Assembly: GCA_964493505.1 (NCBI GenBank)
Contig: CAZBNP010000018.1
Location: forward strand, 1 to 64,000
DNA: 64,000 nucleotides
Direction: 5' to 3'
Origin: Chryseosolibacter sp964493505
Lineage (GTDB): Bacteria > Bacteroidota > Bacteroidia > Cytophagales > Cyclobacteriaceae
The position numbers and the translations under genes were made by a program. Position 1 is the first letter of the stretch. Every line of letters starts with the position of its first letter. Shown piece after piece: positions 42,646 to 52,158 of the stretch. The notes beneath the pieces were generated by a model, which was given only the letters and a program-made list of their open reading frames with translations, was not told the DNA's origin and searched no databases.

Positions 42646-43536
42646 CTAATCCGATTGCCGGAAGATGATGTTGCCCATGGAGACGTCGAGATTGAAGACG
42701 AGGGCATTGGGTGCGTTTTGGGAGTATGCCTTATTGGCGAATGTGTTGGCGCCTATTTTCCGGAGGCCCTCGGGTATCTTGACACTACAAAGCCACGAGT
42801 CGTTGATGGAGACGAGTACCGGTGTTGAAGAGGAAGGGAGGATGATAGTCAGATTTCCGGCACCCACACTTCCGACAATGTGGTTACTGACCAAAGGTGG
42901 TCCCGAGCTGAAATCCAGCGTCATGTTGCCAAATCCGACATCTGCGGCGGTGTAACGTGCGCGCGACAGGTTGACATTCCTCACGTGCAGAGACCCGAGA
43001 TCCACCTTCACCGAGAAGGTGTCCATGTCCATTTTGTTCTCCAGCGAGCTGTATCCGATGTTTACGTTGGCACTGCCGGTGTTAATCATCAGTTTCCTGA
43101 TTGCCAGGCCTGAAAGGTCGACGTGGGCATTGCCAATCCCGTATTCAAGCTGCAGGCTGTAGGGCTTCAGGTCTGACAGATACATTCGCCAGATCTTGTT
43201 TTGCTCGTTGGTTTCTCCAAATACGCGTGTGGAGATCGTTCGGCCCAAGCCGGCTGACCCTGAATTTTCAAAATTGAGAAAGAGGCGACAGGAGCTATCA
43301 ACAATTTTCTTGTGAAACTCATGAGAATAGGAAGATTGGTCCTGGTTACTGAAGATGTTGAGGATCTCGGAACTATGCCCGGCTTTGACGTAACAATCGC
43401 CTGAATTGGCCTTCAGGTGCAGGTTCACGCTTTGACAGGCCTGGTTGTTTTCGACAACAAACTGCCTTTTCATCTGTCCCCACGCGATCCCGACGCATGC
43501 TATCCCACAAACCGTTAACCAAAAACTCTTTTGCAT
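42646..43536 (-). CDS. Secreted protein with DUF4097-like beta repeats, unknown
   Basis: 296 residues with a signal peptide (MQKSFWLTVCGIACVGIAWG). The rest is rich in short beta strands with repeated patterns such as LQLEYGIGNAHVDLSG, LMINTGSANVNIGY, VKVDLGSLHVRNVN and GSVGAGNLTIIL, spaced about 20-25 residues, like the stacked strands of DUF4097/toast-rack putative adhesins. The frame is open to 43602, but the signal peptide fixes the start at 43536. Function unknown; it may follow the ABC exporter genes only by chance, since it lies upstream of them on the same strand. Confidence 0.7.
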   Translation of the reverse strand: MQKSFWLTVCGIACVGIAWGQMKRQFVVENNQACQSVNLHLKANSGDCYVKAGHSSEILNIFSNQDQSSYSHEFHKKIVDSSCRLFLNFENSGSAGLGRTISTRVFGETNEQNKIWRMYLSDLKPYSLQLEYGIGNAHVDLSGLAIRKLMINTGSANVNIGYSSLENKMDMDTFSVKVDLGSLHVRNVNLSRARYTAADVGFGNMTLDFSSGPPLVSNHIVGSVGAGNLTIILPSSSTPVLVSINDSWLCSVKIPEGLRKIGANTFANKAYSQNAPNALVFNLDVSMGNIIFRQSD

Positions 43537-43650
43537 GGTGATTATGTACGTACCCGTGTGCGTTAGGTTACGCCTTGTAAGGTAATCCCGAAGAATTACC
43601 AAAAAATGACCTGATCAATGTTGGATTTAACGGGATTCAGACGAAAAAGT

Positions 43651-44769
43651 TCAATTAAAAAACTCCTTCATGCGTTCGAAGAAGCCTTTTTCGTTGGCGT
43701 CGGGCCGTGGCTCGAAGTTGGGTGAATCACGCAGACTTTCGAGCTTTGCCCGTTCTTCGGCCGTAAGTTTTTTCGGAGTCCAGACGTTTACATAGATAAG
43801 CTGGTCGCCGGTCTCATATCCGTTGATGTCTTTGAGCCCTTTTCCGCGTAGTCTCAGCACTTTTCCGCTCTGCGTACCGGACTCGATCTTTATCTTCACC
43901 CTTCCGCCTACGGAGGGAACTTCCACCGATGTGCCGAGGGCCGCATCCACAAAGCTGACATAGAGATCGTAGATAATGTTGTTACCATCGCGTTTGAGCA
44001 CCGAATCTTCAACCTCTTCAATCAGGATGAGAAGATCGCCGGCTATTCCCCCGCCAGGGCCTTCATTGCCTTTTCCAGACATCGAAAGTTGCATGCCGTC
44101 AGATACGCCTGCGGGAATTCGCACTGTAATCACTTCTTCTTTTGAGATCAGCCCTGAGCTGTCGACGCCCGGCGGCCGTTTATCGACAATCTGACCCGAG
44201 CCGTCGCACGAAGGACAGGTTGAGGAAGATACCATCTGGCCGAGCATGGTGTTGACGACCTTGCGTACCTGACCAGTTCCCTGACAGGTAGTACACGTCT
44301 TGAATGATACACCTTCGGCGTGTACCATCCGGTGGACCTTGATTTTTTTCTCGACACCTTCGGCGATTTCGTCGAGATTCAACTTGAGCTTTATCCGGAG
44401 ATTAGAGCCTTTTCTCTGACGCCTGCCGCCACTGCGGGAACTACCGCCGAAGAAGCTTTCGAAGGGACTTCCCCCACCAAAGATATCGCCGAACTGGCTG
44501 AAGATGTCGTCCATGTTCATGTTCTGCCCACCATATCCGGCACCCGGCCGGGCGTGACCGAAACGATCGTAGTGAGCTTTCTTCTCAGAATTGCTCAGCA
44601 CCTCATAGGCCTCGGCGGCTTCCTTGAACTTTTCTTCTGCCTCCTTGTTGTCTGGATTTTTGTCGGGATGATACTTGATGGCCACCTTGCGGTAGGCCTT
44701 CTTGATTTCTTCCGGTGATGCAGTTTTGCTCACCCCCAGTATGTCGTAATAGTCTCGCTTGGTTGCCAT
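43651..44769 (-). CDS. dnaJ: Chaperone DnaJ (Hsp40) with a two-repeat zinc finger
   Basis: 372-residue co-chaperone that delivers clients to DnaK and stimulates its ATPase. The J domain (1-70) has the HPD motif at 34-36, followed by a Gly/Phe region (70-115). The zinc domain is reduced: only two CxxCxGxG repeats (C159/C162 and C185/C188) instead of four, and these are the only cysteines in the protein. By spacing they match the inner pair (repeats 2 and 3, zinc site II). The two substrate-binding beta domains and the dimerisation tail are intact. It follows grpE by 13 nt. Confidence 0.95.
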   Translation of the reverse strand: MATKRDYYDILGVSKTASPEEIKKAYRKVAIKYHPDKNPDNKEAEEKFKEAAEAYEVLSNSEKKAHYDRFGHARPGAGYGGQNMNMDDIFSQFGDIFGGGSPFESFFGGSSRSGGRRQRKGSNLRIKLKLNLDEIAEGVEKKIKVHRMVHAEGVSFKTCTTCQGTGQVRKVVNTMLGQMVSSSTCPSCDGSGQIVDKRPPGVDSSGLISKEEVITVRIPAGVSDGMQLSMSGKGNEGPGGGIAGDLLILIEEVEDSVLKRDGNNIIYDLYVSFVDAALGTSVEVPSVGGRVKIKIESGTQSGKVLRLRGKGLKDINGYETGDQLIYVNVWTPKKLTAEERAKLESLRDSPNFEPRPDANEKGFFERMKEFFN

Positions 44770-44782
44770 ACTCTAAGAAGTG

Positions 44783-45331
44783 TTAGTTCCCTACTACAAC
44801 TTTCGCGTAGCGTATTACTTTATCGTTTAACATATATCCCTTTTCAATCACTTCAATGATCTTCCCTTTCAGTTCCGGAGTGGGCGCAGGAACCTGGGAA
44901 ACAGCCTCATGAAAATCTGAATCAAACTCGGACCCCTGAGCTGCATCCATCGCTTTTACACTATAGAGCTCCAATACCTTTTTGAGTTTTGCCTGGATCA
45001 GAAAGAGGCCCTGAATATCACTCGATGATTTGTCTTGTATTGCGATCTCTGCACGTTCGAAATCATCGACTACCGGCAACAGGCTCCCTATGAGCTTCTC
45101 ATTCGCAAACTGGACCATCTCAAGTTTTTCCCTGGCAGTACGTTTCCTGAAATTCTCGAATTCCGAGTACAGACGAATGTATTTATCCTTGGCTCCTTCC
45201 AGCTCTTCACTCAGTTTGGCGACAGCATGATCTTCTCCTCCCGGCTGTTCCTCCGTAGTCTCCTCTTCCAGGGGTGCTGGCTGTTCGTTAATGTTCTCGA
45301 TTTCTTCGTCGTTAATTTCGCTTTTATCCAT
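44783..45331 (-). CDS. grpE: Nucleotide exchange factor GrpE
   Basis: 182 residues. An acidic disordered N-terminus (residues 1-40: many Glu, EEETTEEQPGGEDH), a long helix (LSEELEGAKDKYIRLYSEFENFRKRTAREK) for dimerisation, and the C-terminal beta domain (VPAPTPELKGKIIEVIEKGYMLNDKVIRYAKVVVG). It releases ADP from DnaK. First gene of grpE-dnaJ; dnaK is about 11 kb away. No clear TAnnTTTG lies in the 129-nt upstream gap, which could mean a heat-shock sigma factor promoter. Confidence 0.96.
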   Translation of the reverse strand: MDKSEINDEEIENINEQPAPLEEETTEEQPGGEDHAVAKLSEELEGAKDKYIRLYSEFENFRKRTAREKLEMVQFANEKLIGSLLPVVDDFERAEIAIQDKSSSDIQGLFLIQAKLKKVLELYSVKAMDAAQGSEFDSDFHEAVSQVPAPTPELKGKIIEVIEKGYMLNDKVIRYAKVVVGN

Positions 45332-45460
45332 GGTAGTTCAGTTCACATTATTGAATGATCCCTTTGTCAATAACTTTGCCAAAGCGGATTTGGTGTCAAA
45401 GTGGCACCGAGTAGCGATTTGCAGGGTGGCGGATATGGCAGATTTCACGTCTTTGGAGCA

Positions 45461-46471
45461 TTACGGGCCTGTTGGCGACCCATGATTCAGGTTTTTCCAG
45501 ATCAGGTCTTTCAATTCGGTGATGCCCTTGCCGGTTATCGACGAGATAAACACCGCGGGGATATCCTCCGGAAGTTCCTTCGCCAACGCTGTGGTCAATT
45601 CCTCGTCGAGCATATCTGACTTGCTGATAGCAAGTAGCCGCTTTTTATCCAGCAATTCCGGATTGTATTTTCTGAGTTCGTTGAGAAGTATTCCGTATTC
45701 TGCCCGAATATCGGGCGAATCAGCCGGTACCATAAAGAGTAGGAGCGGATTCCGCTCGATATGTCGTAGAAACCGGATGCCCAGTCCTTTCCCCTCGGCA
45801 GCGCCTTCAATAATGCCGGGGATGTCGGCCATTACAAACGAAAGTCCTTCGCGGTAGGCAACTACCCCTAGGTTGGGCGTCAGGGTGGTGAAGGCGTAGT
45901 CTGCTATCTTCGGTTTTGCAGCGGAGACTGTGGAGAGCAAAGTTGATTTCCCCGCATTCGGGAATCCAACGAGACCCACGTCAGCGAGTAATTTCAGTTC
46001 GAGAACGATCCATTCTTCCCGCCCGGGTTCGCCTGGCTGAGCATGTGTGGGCGCCCGGTTGGTGGCGGTTGCAAAATGAGCGTTGCCTTTACCGCCCCGT
46101 CCTCCGGGTGTCAGAATATATTCTTCACCGTCTTCGGTGATCTCACAGATGATTTCACCTGTTTCGGCATGACGCGCCACCGTGCCTGTGGGTACCTCCA
46201 GAATTTCATCCTTACCGTCAGCGCCGGTGCGATCGCGCTCCTCTCCCGGCGCTCCGGGTGTTGCAATCACATGCTTTCGGTATTTCAAGTGAAGCAACGT
46301 CCAGAGTTGCGCGTTGCCCCGCAAAACAACATCGCCACCTTTACCCCCATTTCCTCCGTCAGGACCACCGTGCGGCACGAGTTTTTCGCGGTGGAAATGG
46401 CTATAACCGGCTCCACCGGCTCCTGACCGGGAATGGAACTTGACATAATCAATAAAGTTAGGCGACGACAT
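45461..46471 (-). CDS. obgE: GTPase Obg/CgtA
   Basis: 336 residues. The N-terminal glycine-rich Obg fold (1-158; FHREKLVPHGGPDGGNGGKGG and GGRGGKGNAHFATATNRAP) is followed by a GTPase domain with G1 GFPNAGKST, G3 DIPGIIEGA and G4 SKSD. There is no C-terminal OCT domain. Functions in 50S assembly and stress response. It follows adk by 11 nt. Confidence 0.96.
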   Translation of the reverse strand: MSSPNFIDYVKFHSRSGAGGAGYSHFHREKLVPHGGPDGGNGGKGGDVVLRGNAQLWTLLHLKYRKHVIATPGAPGEERDRTGADGKDEILEVPTGTVARHAETGEIICEITEDGEEYILTPGGRGGKGNAHFATATNRAPTHAQPGEPGREEWIVLELKLLADVGLVGFPNAGKSTLLSTVSAAKPKIADYAFTTLTPNLGVVAYREGLSFVMADIPGIIEGAAEGKGLGIRFLRHIERNPLLLFMVPADSPDIRAEYGILLNELRKYNPELLDKKRLLAISKSDMLDEELTTALAKELPEDIPAVFISSITGKGITELKDLIWKNLNHGSPTGP

Positions 46472-46482
46472 GGGAGAATTCT

Positions 46483-47064
46483 CTAGACGAGTAGTCGCTT
46501 GTCAATTTCTACACAGATGTTCTTGAAAATTGCTTCTAGCTCACCTACACCTACAACTGAGGAGTACTTGTTCTCTTTCTTGTAGTAGTCGGCTACCGCG
46601 GCAGTTTCCGCCCGGTAAACATCGATGCGGTTGCTGATCACTTCCGGCTTTGCATCATCCGGCCGGTTCTCTTTCACAGCGCGCGATGCCAGGCGTTTTC
46701 TCAGCTCGTCTTCGGGTACAACCAACTCTACCAGTATTTTGATCGGCGCATCCTTCTTTTTCAGCAGCGCGTCAAGCGCTTCGGCCTGCGGGATCGTGCG
46801 TGGGAAACCGTCGAAGATAATACCGCCGGTATCGCCGCTGTTGCTGATCTTGTCGTCTACCATATCGATAACTACCTGGTCCGGAACCAGATCGCCTTTA
46901 TCCATATACCCTCTTGCCATTTTTCCCAGCGGGGTTCCTTCTTTCAGATGTTTCCTGAAAAGGTCGCCTGTGGATATGTGAGTGAGTTGGTACTTCTCAA
47001 TGAGCTTCGCGCTTTGAGTGCCTTTGCCGGCACCCGGGGGGCCGAAGAGAATTAAGTTGATCAT
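46483..47064 (-). CDS. adk: Adenylate kinase (short LID form)
   Basis: 193 residues. The P-loop is GPPGAGKGT at the N-terminus. The AMP-binding block THISTGDLFRKHLKEGTPLGKMA and the FDGFPRTIPQAEALD block are present. The LID is the short type without a zinc-binding Cys cluster. The open frame reaches 47241, but those 59 codons run back into hpt; the family start is MINLILFGPPG at 47064. It follows hpt by 16 nt: hpt-adk-obgE operon. Confidence 0.97.
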   Translation of the reverse strand: MINLILFGPPGAGKGTQSAKLIEKYQLTHISTGDLFRKHLKEGTPLGKMARGYMDKGDLVPDQVVIDMVDDKISNSGDTGGIIFDGFPRTIPQAEALDALLKKKDAPIKILVELVVPEDELRKRLASRAVKENRPDDAKPEVISNRIDVYRAETAAVADYYKKENKYSSVVGVGELEAIFKNICVEIDKRLLV

Positions 47065-47080
47065 CTGGCGTGTATTAAAG

Positions 47081-47644
47081 TTATTTATTGCTGTCAGGGA
47101 GGCGGTCAGTTTTTTCAGTGATTTCCGCTTTAAATAGCTGCCGGTAATTTCGGCCCAGTCCGTCGTAATCCAGCCCGTAGCCAAGCACGAATTCCTGGTC
47201 GATATCGAAACCTGTGAAACGCACATCGATATTTTTATCACGTGCAGGTTTCTTTCTCAGGAGCGTGACAACTTCGACGGAACTGACACCGAGGTCTGTC
47301 AGCTCCGAGGTTATTTTTTCCAATGTGACGCCTGTATCGACAATATCTTCGACTACCACGACGTCTTGCTTGAAGAGGCTCTCTTCAAGGCCTATCAGTG
47401 TCTTGAGCTGTCCCGAGGAGGTAATTCCTTCATAGGATGATATTTTGACAAACGATACACGGCTGGGTATCACAATATGCTTAAGCAGGTCTGCAGCAAA
47501 CATAAACGAACCATTGAGCACGGGTAGAAAAACGGGTGTTTTACCTGCGTATGCTTCGTTGATTTCAGCTGCGAGCATGGCTATTTTGTTCTGAATCTCC
47601 TCTTCGCTGATGAATTCAATGAACTCGATTTCTTTGATTCTCAT
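47081..47644 (-). CDS. hpt: Hypoxanthine phosphoribosyltransferase
   Basis: 187-residue purine-salvage enzyme joining hypoxanthine (or guanine) to PRPP. The PRPP loop is VVVVEDIVDTGVTL, the flexible-loop region KISSYEG is present, and the C-terminal FVLGYGLDYDGLGRNY closes the base pocket. The frame is open to 47737, but family members begin MRIKEIEF at 47644, and an exact -7 element lies at 47664-47671. First gene of hpt-adk-obgE. Confidence 0.95.
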   Translation of the reverse strand: MRIKEIEFIEFISEEEIQNKIAMLAAEINEAYAGKTPVFLPVLNGSFMFAADLLKHIVIPSRVSFVKISSYEGITSSGQLKTLIGLEESLFKQDVVVVEDIVDTGVTLEKITSELTDLGVSSVEVVTLLRKKPARDKNIDVRFTGFDIDQEFVLGYGLDYDGLGRNYRQLFKAEITEKTDRLPDSNK

Positions 47645-47663
47645 GGCATGTTTCACCGGGAGG

Positions 47664-47671
47664 CAAAGATA
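47664..47671 (-). promoter_or_regulatory. hpt-adk-obgE promoter -7 element
   Basis: Minus-strand TATCTTTG, exact TAnnTTTG, 19 nt before the hpt start. A TTTG at 47696-47699 is 24 nt away, longer than usual. Confidence 0.55.
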
Positions 47672-47733
47672 AAAGAAATAGCCGTCCCCGACTTCCAAAT
47701 TTTGCGATAAAACCAGATTTCGCAGCGGGAAGA

Positions 47734-48639
47734 TCACCCTTCAATCTCGTCCGGCAGGATTTCGATATCCCTTATAAGCACACGTTTGGCGACGCGTTGT
47801 GCGGTTGGTGTCATGGCGAGTCCGCCAAGGGCTGTTTCTTTGTATTTCATTTCCATGTTAGCGCCGATCTCTCCCATGGCTTCGACAACCTCGTCGACAG
47901 GTATCACACTGTCGACTTGTGCCAGGGCGATTTGTGCCGAGCTGTTCGCTATCGCCGCGGCGCTGGCGTTTCTGACAACACAAGGAACTTCCACCAACCC
48001 AGCTACGGGATCGCAGATAAGCCCAAGCATGCACTGCACAGTAATGGCTACGGCACTGAAGATCTGATCGACGCTTCCCCCGAGGCAAAACACAATGGCA
48101 GCGGAGCCCATTGCTGCCGCCGTACCAGTTTCCGCCTGACATCCACCAACCGAACCCGCGATAGATGCTTTTTGCTCCATGATCAGCGCGGTGCCCGCGG
48201 CTATCAGCATGGCGTCAAGAATTTTCCTGTCGTCGATGTGATGGATGTCCTGAAGTGTTACCAGCACACCTGGCATGATACCACTCGCGCCAGCGGTTGG
48301 AGCAGCAACAACCCTACCCATACACGAATTGACTTCCTTCGCGGCGAGCGCCCTGGCGACCAGCAGTTGAAATTCGCGCGATAGCACGGCTTGGGGATGA
48401 TTGTAAACCTTCTTTCCACTGTTGTTGATCATCCCGCTGCGCGAAGTCATATCGTCTTCGAAGCCGGATTTCACAGCATCCTTCATCACCTGCCACGCAC
48501 GATCCAACCCGCGGTATATCGTTTCGTCGTCTCTGCCTTTTTGCTCCAGTTCGTATTCAAGCACAACCTCTACCAGTGACTTACCGGAAGTCTCACTATA
48601 CGTTTTCCAATCGGCAAATGAGTTAAAAAGAAAGGCCAT
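47734..48639 (-). CDS. sdaA: L-serine ammonia-lyase, iron-sulfur-dependent, alpha-type chain
   Basis: 301 residues, the catalytic half of [4Fe-4S] serine dehydratases that convert L-serine to pyruvate and ammonia. The blocks NSCMGRVVAAPTAGASGIMPG, GSVGGCQAETGTAAAMGSAA, LICDPVAGLVEVPCVVRN and the C-terminal ALGGLAMTPTA are clear; cluster cysteines are among those in CMG, CQAE, LICDPV and VPCVV. The size matches the alpha subunit of two-chain enzymes, yet no beta-subunit gene is adjacent. The start at 48639 (MAFLFNSFADW) is preferred to 48687. Confidence 0.9.
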   Translation of the reverse strand: MAFLFNSFADWKTYSETSGKSLVEVVLEYELEQKGRDDETIYRGLDRAWQVMKDAVKSGFEDDMTSRSGMINNSGKKVYNHPQAVLSREFQLLVARALAAKEVNSCMGRVVAAPTAGASGIMPGVLVTLQDIHHIDDRKILDAMLIAAGTALIMEQKASIAGSVGGCQAETGTAAAMGSAAIVFCLGGSVDQIFSAVAITVQCMLGLICDPVAGLVEVPCVVRNASAAAIANSSAQIALAQVDSVIPVDEVVEAMGEIGANMEMKYKETALGGLAMTPTAQRVAKRVLIRDIEILPDEIEG

Positions 48640-48719
48640 AGTATTGAGGTGTGTAATCAAAGTTCCGCTTTTTGACGCAAAGGGCAAAATGCGGAAACCT
48701 GAAAAGTAAAAACAAGGGC

Positions 48720-49181
48720 CTACCGCCCGCCTATAGGTCCGATTATCTCGGCATCTTCCAGCACATAGATCATCTTATCCGGATCTTTGTCGTTGAGGCG
48801 AAGAATACCTTTTACTTCAACCGGCGATTCAATGTATGGTGATTCCTTCTTCAGGTGTAGCTCGGCGACGGTCTCCGGACCACCCACTCCACAGAAGAAG
48901 CAGGCATTCAGCGGAAGGGAAGAAAACATTATCAGGTTGCTTTTCATTCCGTTTTCAAGAGGCACCATATAGCCCGGAAGAATGATCTGCTTGTTTGCCA
49001 GCGCCCTCACTTCGTCTGTAAAGACCGGTTTATCGAATTCACCCAGGTTGTCCGACTCGGTGACGAATGAAATGTTGTAAAGCTTTGGCCATACCAACGA
49101 TGGAAAACCTTTGTACACCGTTTTCTGCGCTGCGGCGCTCAGACAGCCGACAAGAAGTAAAGGAAGAAGAAGTTTCTTCAT
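48720..49181 (-). CDS. Secreted DUF3299-like protein
   Basis: 153 residues with a signal peptide (MKKLLLPLLLVGCLSAAAQ). The mature part has KQIILPGYMVPLENG, ACFFCGVGGPETVAEL and PVEVKGILRLND, which fit the DUF3299 pattern, including a CxxC pair that could bind metal or be redox active. Function unknown. In other bacteria such proteins lie near ABC or metal-transport genes; here it stands between sdaA and gcvP. The start at 49181 removes six codons from the longest frame. Confidence 0.75.
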   Translation of the reverse strand: MKKLLLPLLLVGCLSAAAQKTVYKGFPSLVWPKLYNISFVTESDNLGEFDKPVFTDEVRALANKQIILPGYMVPLENGMKSNLIMFSSLPLNACFFCGVGGPETVAELHLKKESPYIESPVEVKGILRLNDKDPDKMIYVLEDAEIIGPIGGR

Positions 49182-49216
49182 GGTCAATGATTTTAACACC
49201 CGCCAGCCCGCACGAG

Positions 49217-52093
49217 TTATTGCACCTGCTCGAACTCTTCAATGGGAAGGCAACTGCATACAAGGTTGCGATCGCCATAGGCATTATCTATCCTGCTAAC
49301 AGCGGGCCAGAATTTGCTTTCGCGCACAAATGGAAGCGAATACGCCGCCTTTTGCCGGCTGTACGGTCTATCCCAATTGTCGGCAGTGACAACAGCGGCA
49401 GTATGCGGGGCATGTTTAAGAACGTTGTTTTCCCTGTCCGCTTTGCCTTCCACAACCTCTGCGATCTCTTTTCGAATCTCGATCAGTGTGTCGCAGAACC
49501 GGTCGATCTCTTCCTTTGTCTCGCTTTCAGTGGGTTCGATCATCAACGTGCCTGCTACCGGAAAGGAGACGGTGGGAGCATGGAACCCGTAGTCCATAAG
49601 ACGTTTTGCGATGTCTTCAACTTCGATGCCGGCACTCTTGAAATCGCGACAATCGACAATCATCTCGTGGGCACACCTTCCGTTGGCTCCTGCGTAGAGT
49701 ATCCTGTAGTGTCCCTCAAGCCTTGTCTTGATATAGTTCGCATTCAGAATGGCGATTCGGGTGGCGTTGGTGAGCCCTTCAGCACCCATCATCGCGATGT
49801 AGGCGTAGGATATCGAAATAATGCTGGCGCTTCCCCAGGGCGCCGCGGAAATCGCGGTGATGGCTTTCTCACCGCCGGTGTTCACAAGTGCGTGTCCTGG
49901 CAGGAATGGCTTCAGCTTGTCGTTGACGCAGATGGGGCCCATGCCAGGGCCACCCCCACCGTGTGGTATGCAGAATGTCTTGTGCAGATTGAGGTGACAG
50001 ACATCGGCCCCGATGTTCGCAGGCGATGTCAGCCCTACCTGTGCGTTCATATTGGCGCCGTCCATATAGACGAGGCCGCCGTGATGGTGAATGACATCGC
50101 ATATCTCGGCGATTGATCCTTCAAACACGCCATGCGTTGACGGGTATGTTACCATCAGGCACGCAAGGCTGTCGCTGAATTGCACGGCTTTCGCTTTCAG
50201 ATCTTCAACATCAATCTTTCCTTCGGCGTCTGATTTTACTACTACGACTTGCATGCCCGCCATCACCGCACTGGCGGGGTTCGTTCCGTGTGCAGACGCG
50301 GGAATCAGTGCGATCTTACGATGATTTTCTTTTCGGTTCTCAAAGTATGCGCGTATAGTCATCAGCCCCGCGTATTCTCCCTGCGCGCCGCTGTTGGGTT
50401 GCAGTGAGACACCGGTAAACCCTGTGATTTCCTTCAACCATGTCTCAAACTCCGTGATCATCTGCAAATACCCTTGTGTCTGATCCGCCGGCGCGAATGG
50501 GTGGATGTTGGCAAGTCCTGCCCAGGTAAGGGGAATCATTTCGGTGGTCGCGTTTAACTTCATGGTACACGAGCCAAGCGAGATCATTGAGTGGACCATA
50601 GACAAGTCCTTGTTCTCAAGTCGTTTGATATAACGCAGCATCTCGTGTTCGGAATGATGCATATTGAAAACGGGGTGGGTAAGATAGGGCGACTTCCGGA
50701 TCAGTGACGCGGGCCAGCCAGAGTCTTTCGCATTCGATCGGTCGTTTGCGACTTTCCTTTTCTCGGCGCTGGCGATAATATCGAGAATGAGTTTGCAATC
50801 GTCGATCGTGGTTGTTTCGTCCACCGAGATCCCGATATGTCCATTTCCGAAGTACCGGAAGTTCACTTCTTTTTTAGTGGCTTCGGCGGCTATCACACGT
50901 TCGTCGGATACGGCAACCTTTAGGGTGTCGAAGTAGTGTTCGTTTGCGGGAGGGAGGCCAAGCGCTTTTAATCCGTCGTTCAGCATGCGGGTAAGGCTGT
51001 GAATTCTTTCCGCAATCTTTTTCAACCCGTCGGGGCCGTGATAAACGGCATACATCCCGGCCATTACCGACAGCAGTACCTGCGCGGTGCAGATATTTGA
51101 TGTCGCCTTTTCGCGGCGGATATGCTGTTCACGTGTTTGCAACGCCATGCGATAACCGGGATTGCCGGATGCGTCTATGGATGCACCGATGATCCTACCC
51201 GGGACCTGTCGCTTGAATTCTTCGCGCGTAGCAAAGTACGCTGCGTGTGGTCCGCCGAAACCCATAGGTACACCGAAACGTTGTGTAGACCCTATGGCGG
51301 CATCGGCCCCCATCTCTCCGGGGGATTTGACCAGCAACAGGCTCATGATATCGGCTGCTATGACTACAAATACATCATTGCTTCGGGCTTTCTCCCCAAA
51401 CGCAGAGTAGTCTCGTACCTCTCCGCTGTCGTCAGGATTTTGTATCAGTACTCCAAAGATGTTGGTGTCAGTCAGATCCATTGTATGAACATCGCCGACC
51501 ACTAACTCGACCCCTATCGGAGCCGAACGCGTTTTCAATACGTCGATGGTCTGGGGGAATACGTTTGCGTCAACAAAGAATTTGTGAGCGCCTTTCTTCG
51601 CGGGCTTGCGGGATGCATAGAAGAGATGCATCGCCTCTGCCGCGGCGGTTGCCTCGTCGAGGAGGGAAGCGTTGGCTATCTGCATGCCTGTTAAATCCAT
51701 CACTACAGTCTGGTAGTTGATCAGCGCTTCAAGCCGGCCCTGGGCTATTTCTGCCTGGTACGGAGTGTAGGCAGTGTACCACCCCGGGTTTTCCAGAATG
51801 TTGCGGAGGATAACAGGAGGGGTGATCGTGTTGTAATAGCCGGCGCCGATGAATGATTTGAATATCTTGTTTTTTCCCGTGATACGAAGGAAGTTATTCT
51901 GGAACTGAAACTCCGACTGCGCGTCAGGAAGATTGAGTGCCTTCTTCAATCGTATCCGGGCCGGGATGGTCTGGTCGATCAGTTCATCAAGAGATGATGC
52001 TTTTACCGCATTCAGCATTTCTTTAACCTGCTGGCTATCCGGTCCGATGTGCCGGCTCTCAAATTTTTCGGCGTATTGTGCGTTTGTGTACAT
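49217..52093 (-). CDS. gcvP: Glycine dehydrogenase (decarboxylating), P-protein
   Basis: 958-residue single-chain PLP enzyme of the glycine cleavage system; it decarboxylates glycine and loads the aminomethyl group on lipoyl-GcvH. Both homologous halves are present: the N-terminal one (FESRHIGPDSQQVKEML, AYTPYQAEIAQGRLEALINYQ) and the C-terminal one with the PLP lysine in NLHKTFCIPHGGGGPGMGP. gcvH lies 3 kb away; gcvT is not in the window. Promoter at 52159-52190. Confidence 0.98.
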   Translation of the reverse strand: MYTNAQYAEKFESRHIGPDSQQVKEMLNAVKASSLDELIDQTIPARIRLKKALNLPDAQSEFQFQNNFLRITGKNKIFKSFIGAGYYNTITPPVILRNILENPGWYTAYTPYQAEIAQGRLEALINYQTVVMDLTGMQIANASLLDEATAAAEAMHLFYASRKPAKKGAHKFFVDANVFPQTIDVLKTRSAPIGVELVVGDVHTMDLTDTNIFGVLIQNPDDSGEVRDYSAFGEKARSNDVFVVIAADIMSLLLVKSPGEMGADAAIGSTQRFGVPMGFGGPHAAYFATREEFKRQVPGRIIGASIDASGNPGYRMALQTREQHIRREKATSNICTAQVLLSVMAGMYAVYHGPDGLKKIAERIHSLTRMLNDGLKALGLPPANEHYFDTLKVAVSDERVIAAEATKKEVNFRYFGNGHIGISVDETTTIDDCKLILDIIASAEKRKVANDRSNAKDSGWPASLIRKSPYLTHPVFNMHHSEHEMLRYIKRLENKDLSMVHSMISLGSCTMKLNATTEMIPLTWAGLANIHPFAPADQTQGYLQMITEFETWLKEITGFTGVSLQPNSGAQGEYAGLMTIRAYFENRKENHRKIALIPASAHGTNPASAVMAGMQVVVVKSDAEGKIDVEDLKAKAVQFSDSLACLMVTYPSTHGVFEGSIAEICDVIHHHGGLVYMDGANMNAQVGLTSPANIGADVCHLNLHKTFCIPHGGGGPGMGPICVNDKLKPFLPGHALVNTGGEKAITAISAAPWGSASIISISYAYIAMMGAEGLTNATRIAILNANYIKTRLEGHYRILYAGANGRCAHEMIVDCRDFKSAGIEVEDIAKRLMDYGFHAPTVSFPVAGTLMIEPTESETKEEIDRFCDTLIEIRKEIAEVVEGKADRENNVLKHAPHTAAVVTADNWDRPYSRQKAAYSLPFVRESKFWPAVSRIDNAYGDRNLVCSCLPIEEFEQVQ

Positions 52094-52158
52094 GGATTAC
52101 ATGGAATAAGTCTTGCCGTCGTAAGGTGCTGGGGACTCTTTCGGGGGGCTTTCGGCTG

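Noticed and set aside
47065..47241. 59-residue extension of adenylate kinase
   Set aside because: It lies within the 3' end of hpt, and adenylate kinases start at the P-loop strand.
52094..52158. Glycine riboswitch in the gcvP leader
   Set aside because: The leader is only about 60 nt, too short for the aptamer, and shows no matching conserved core.
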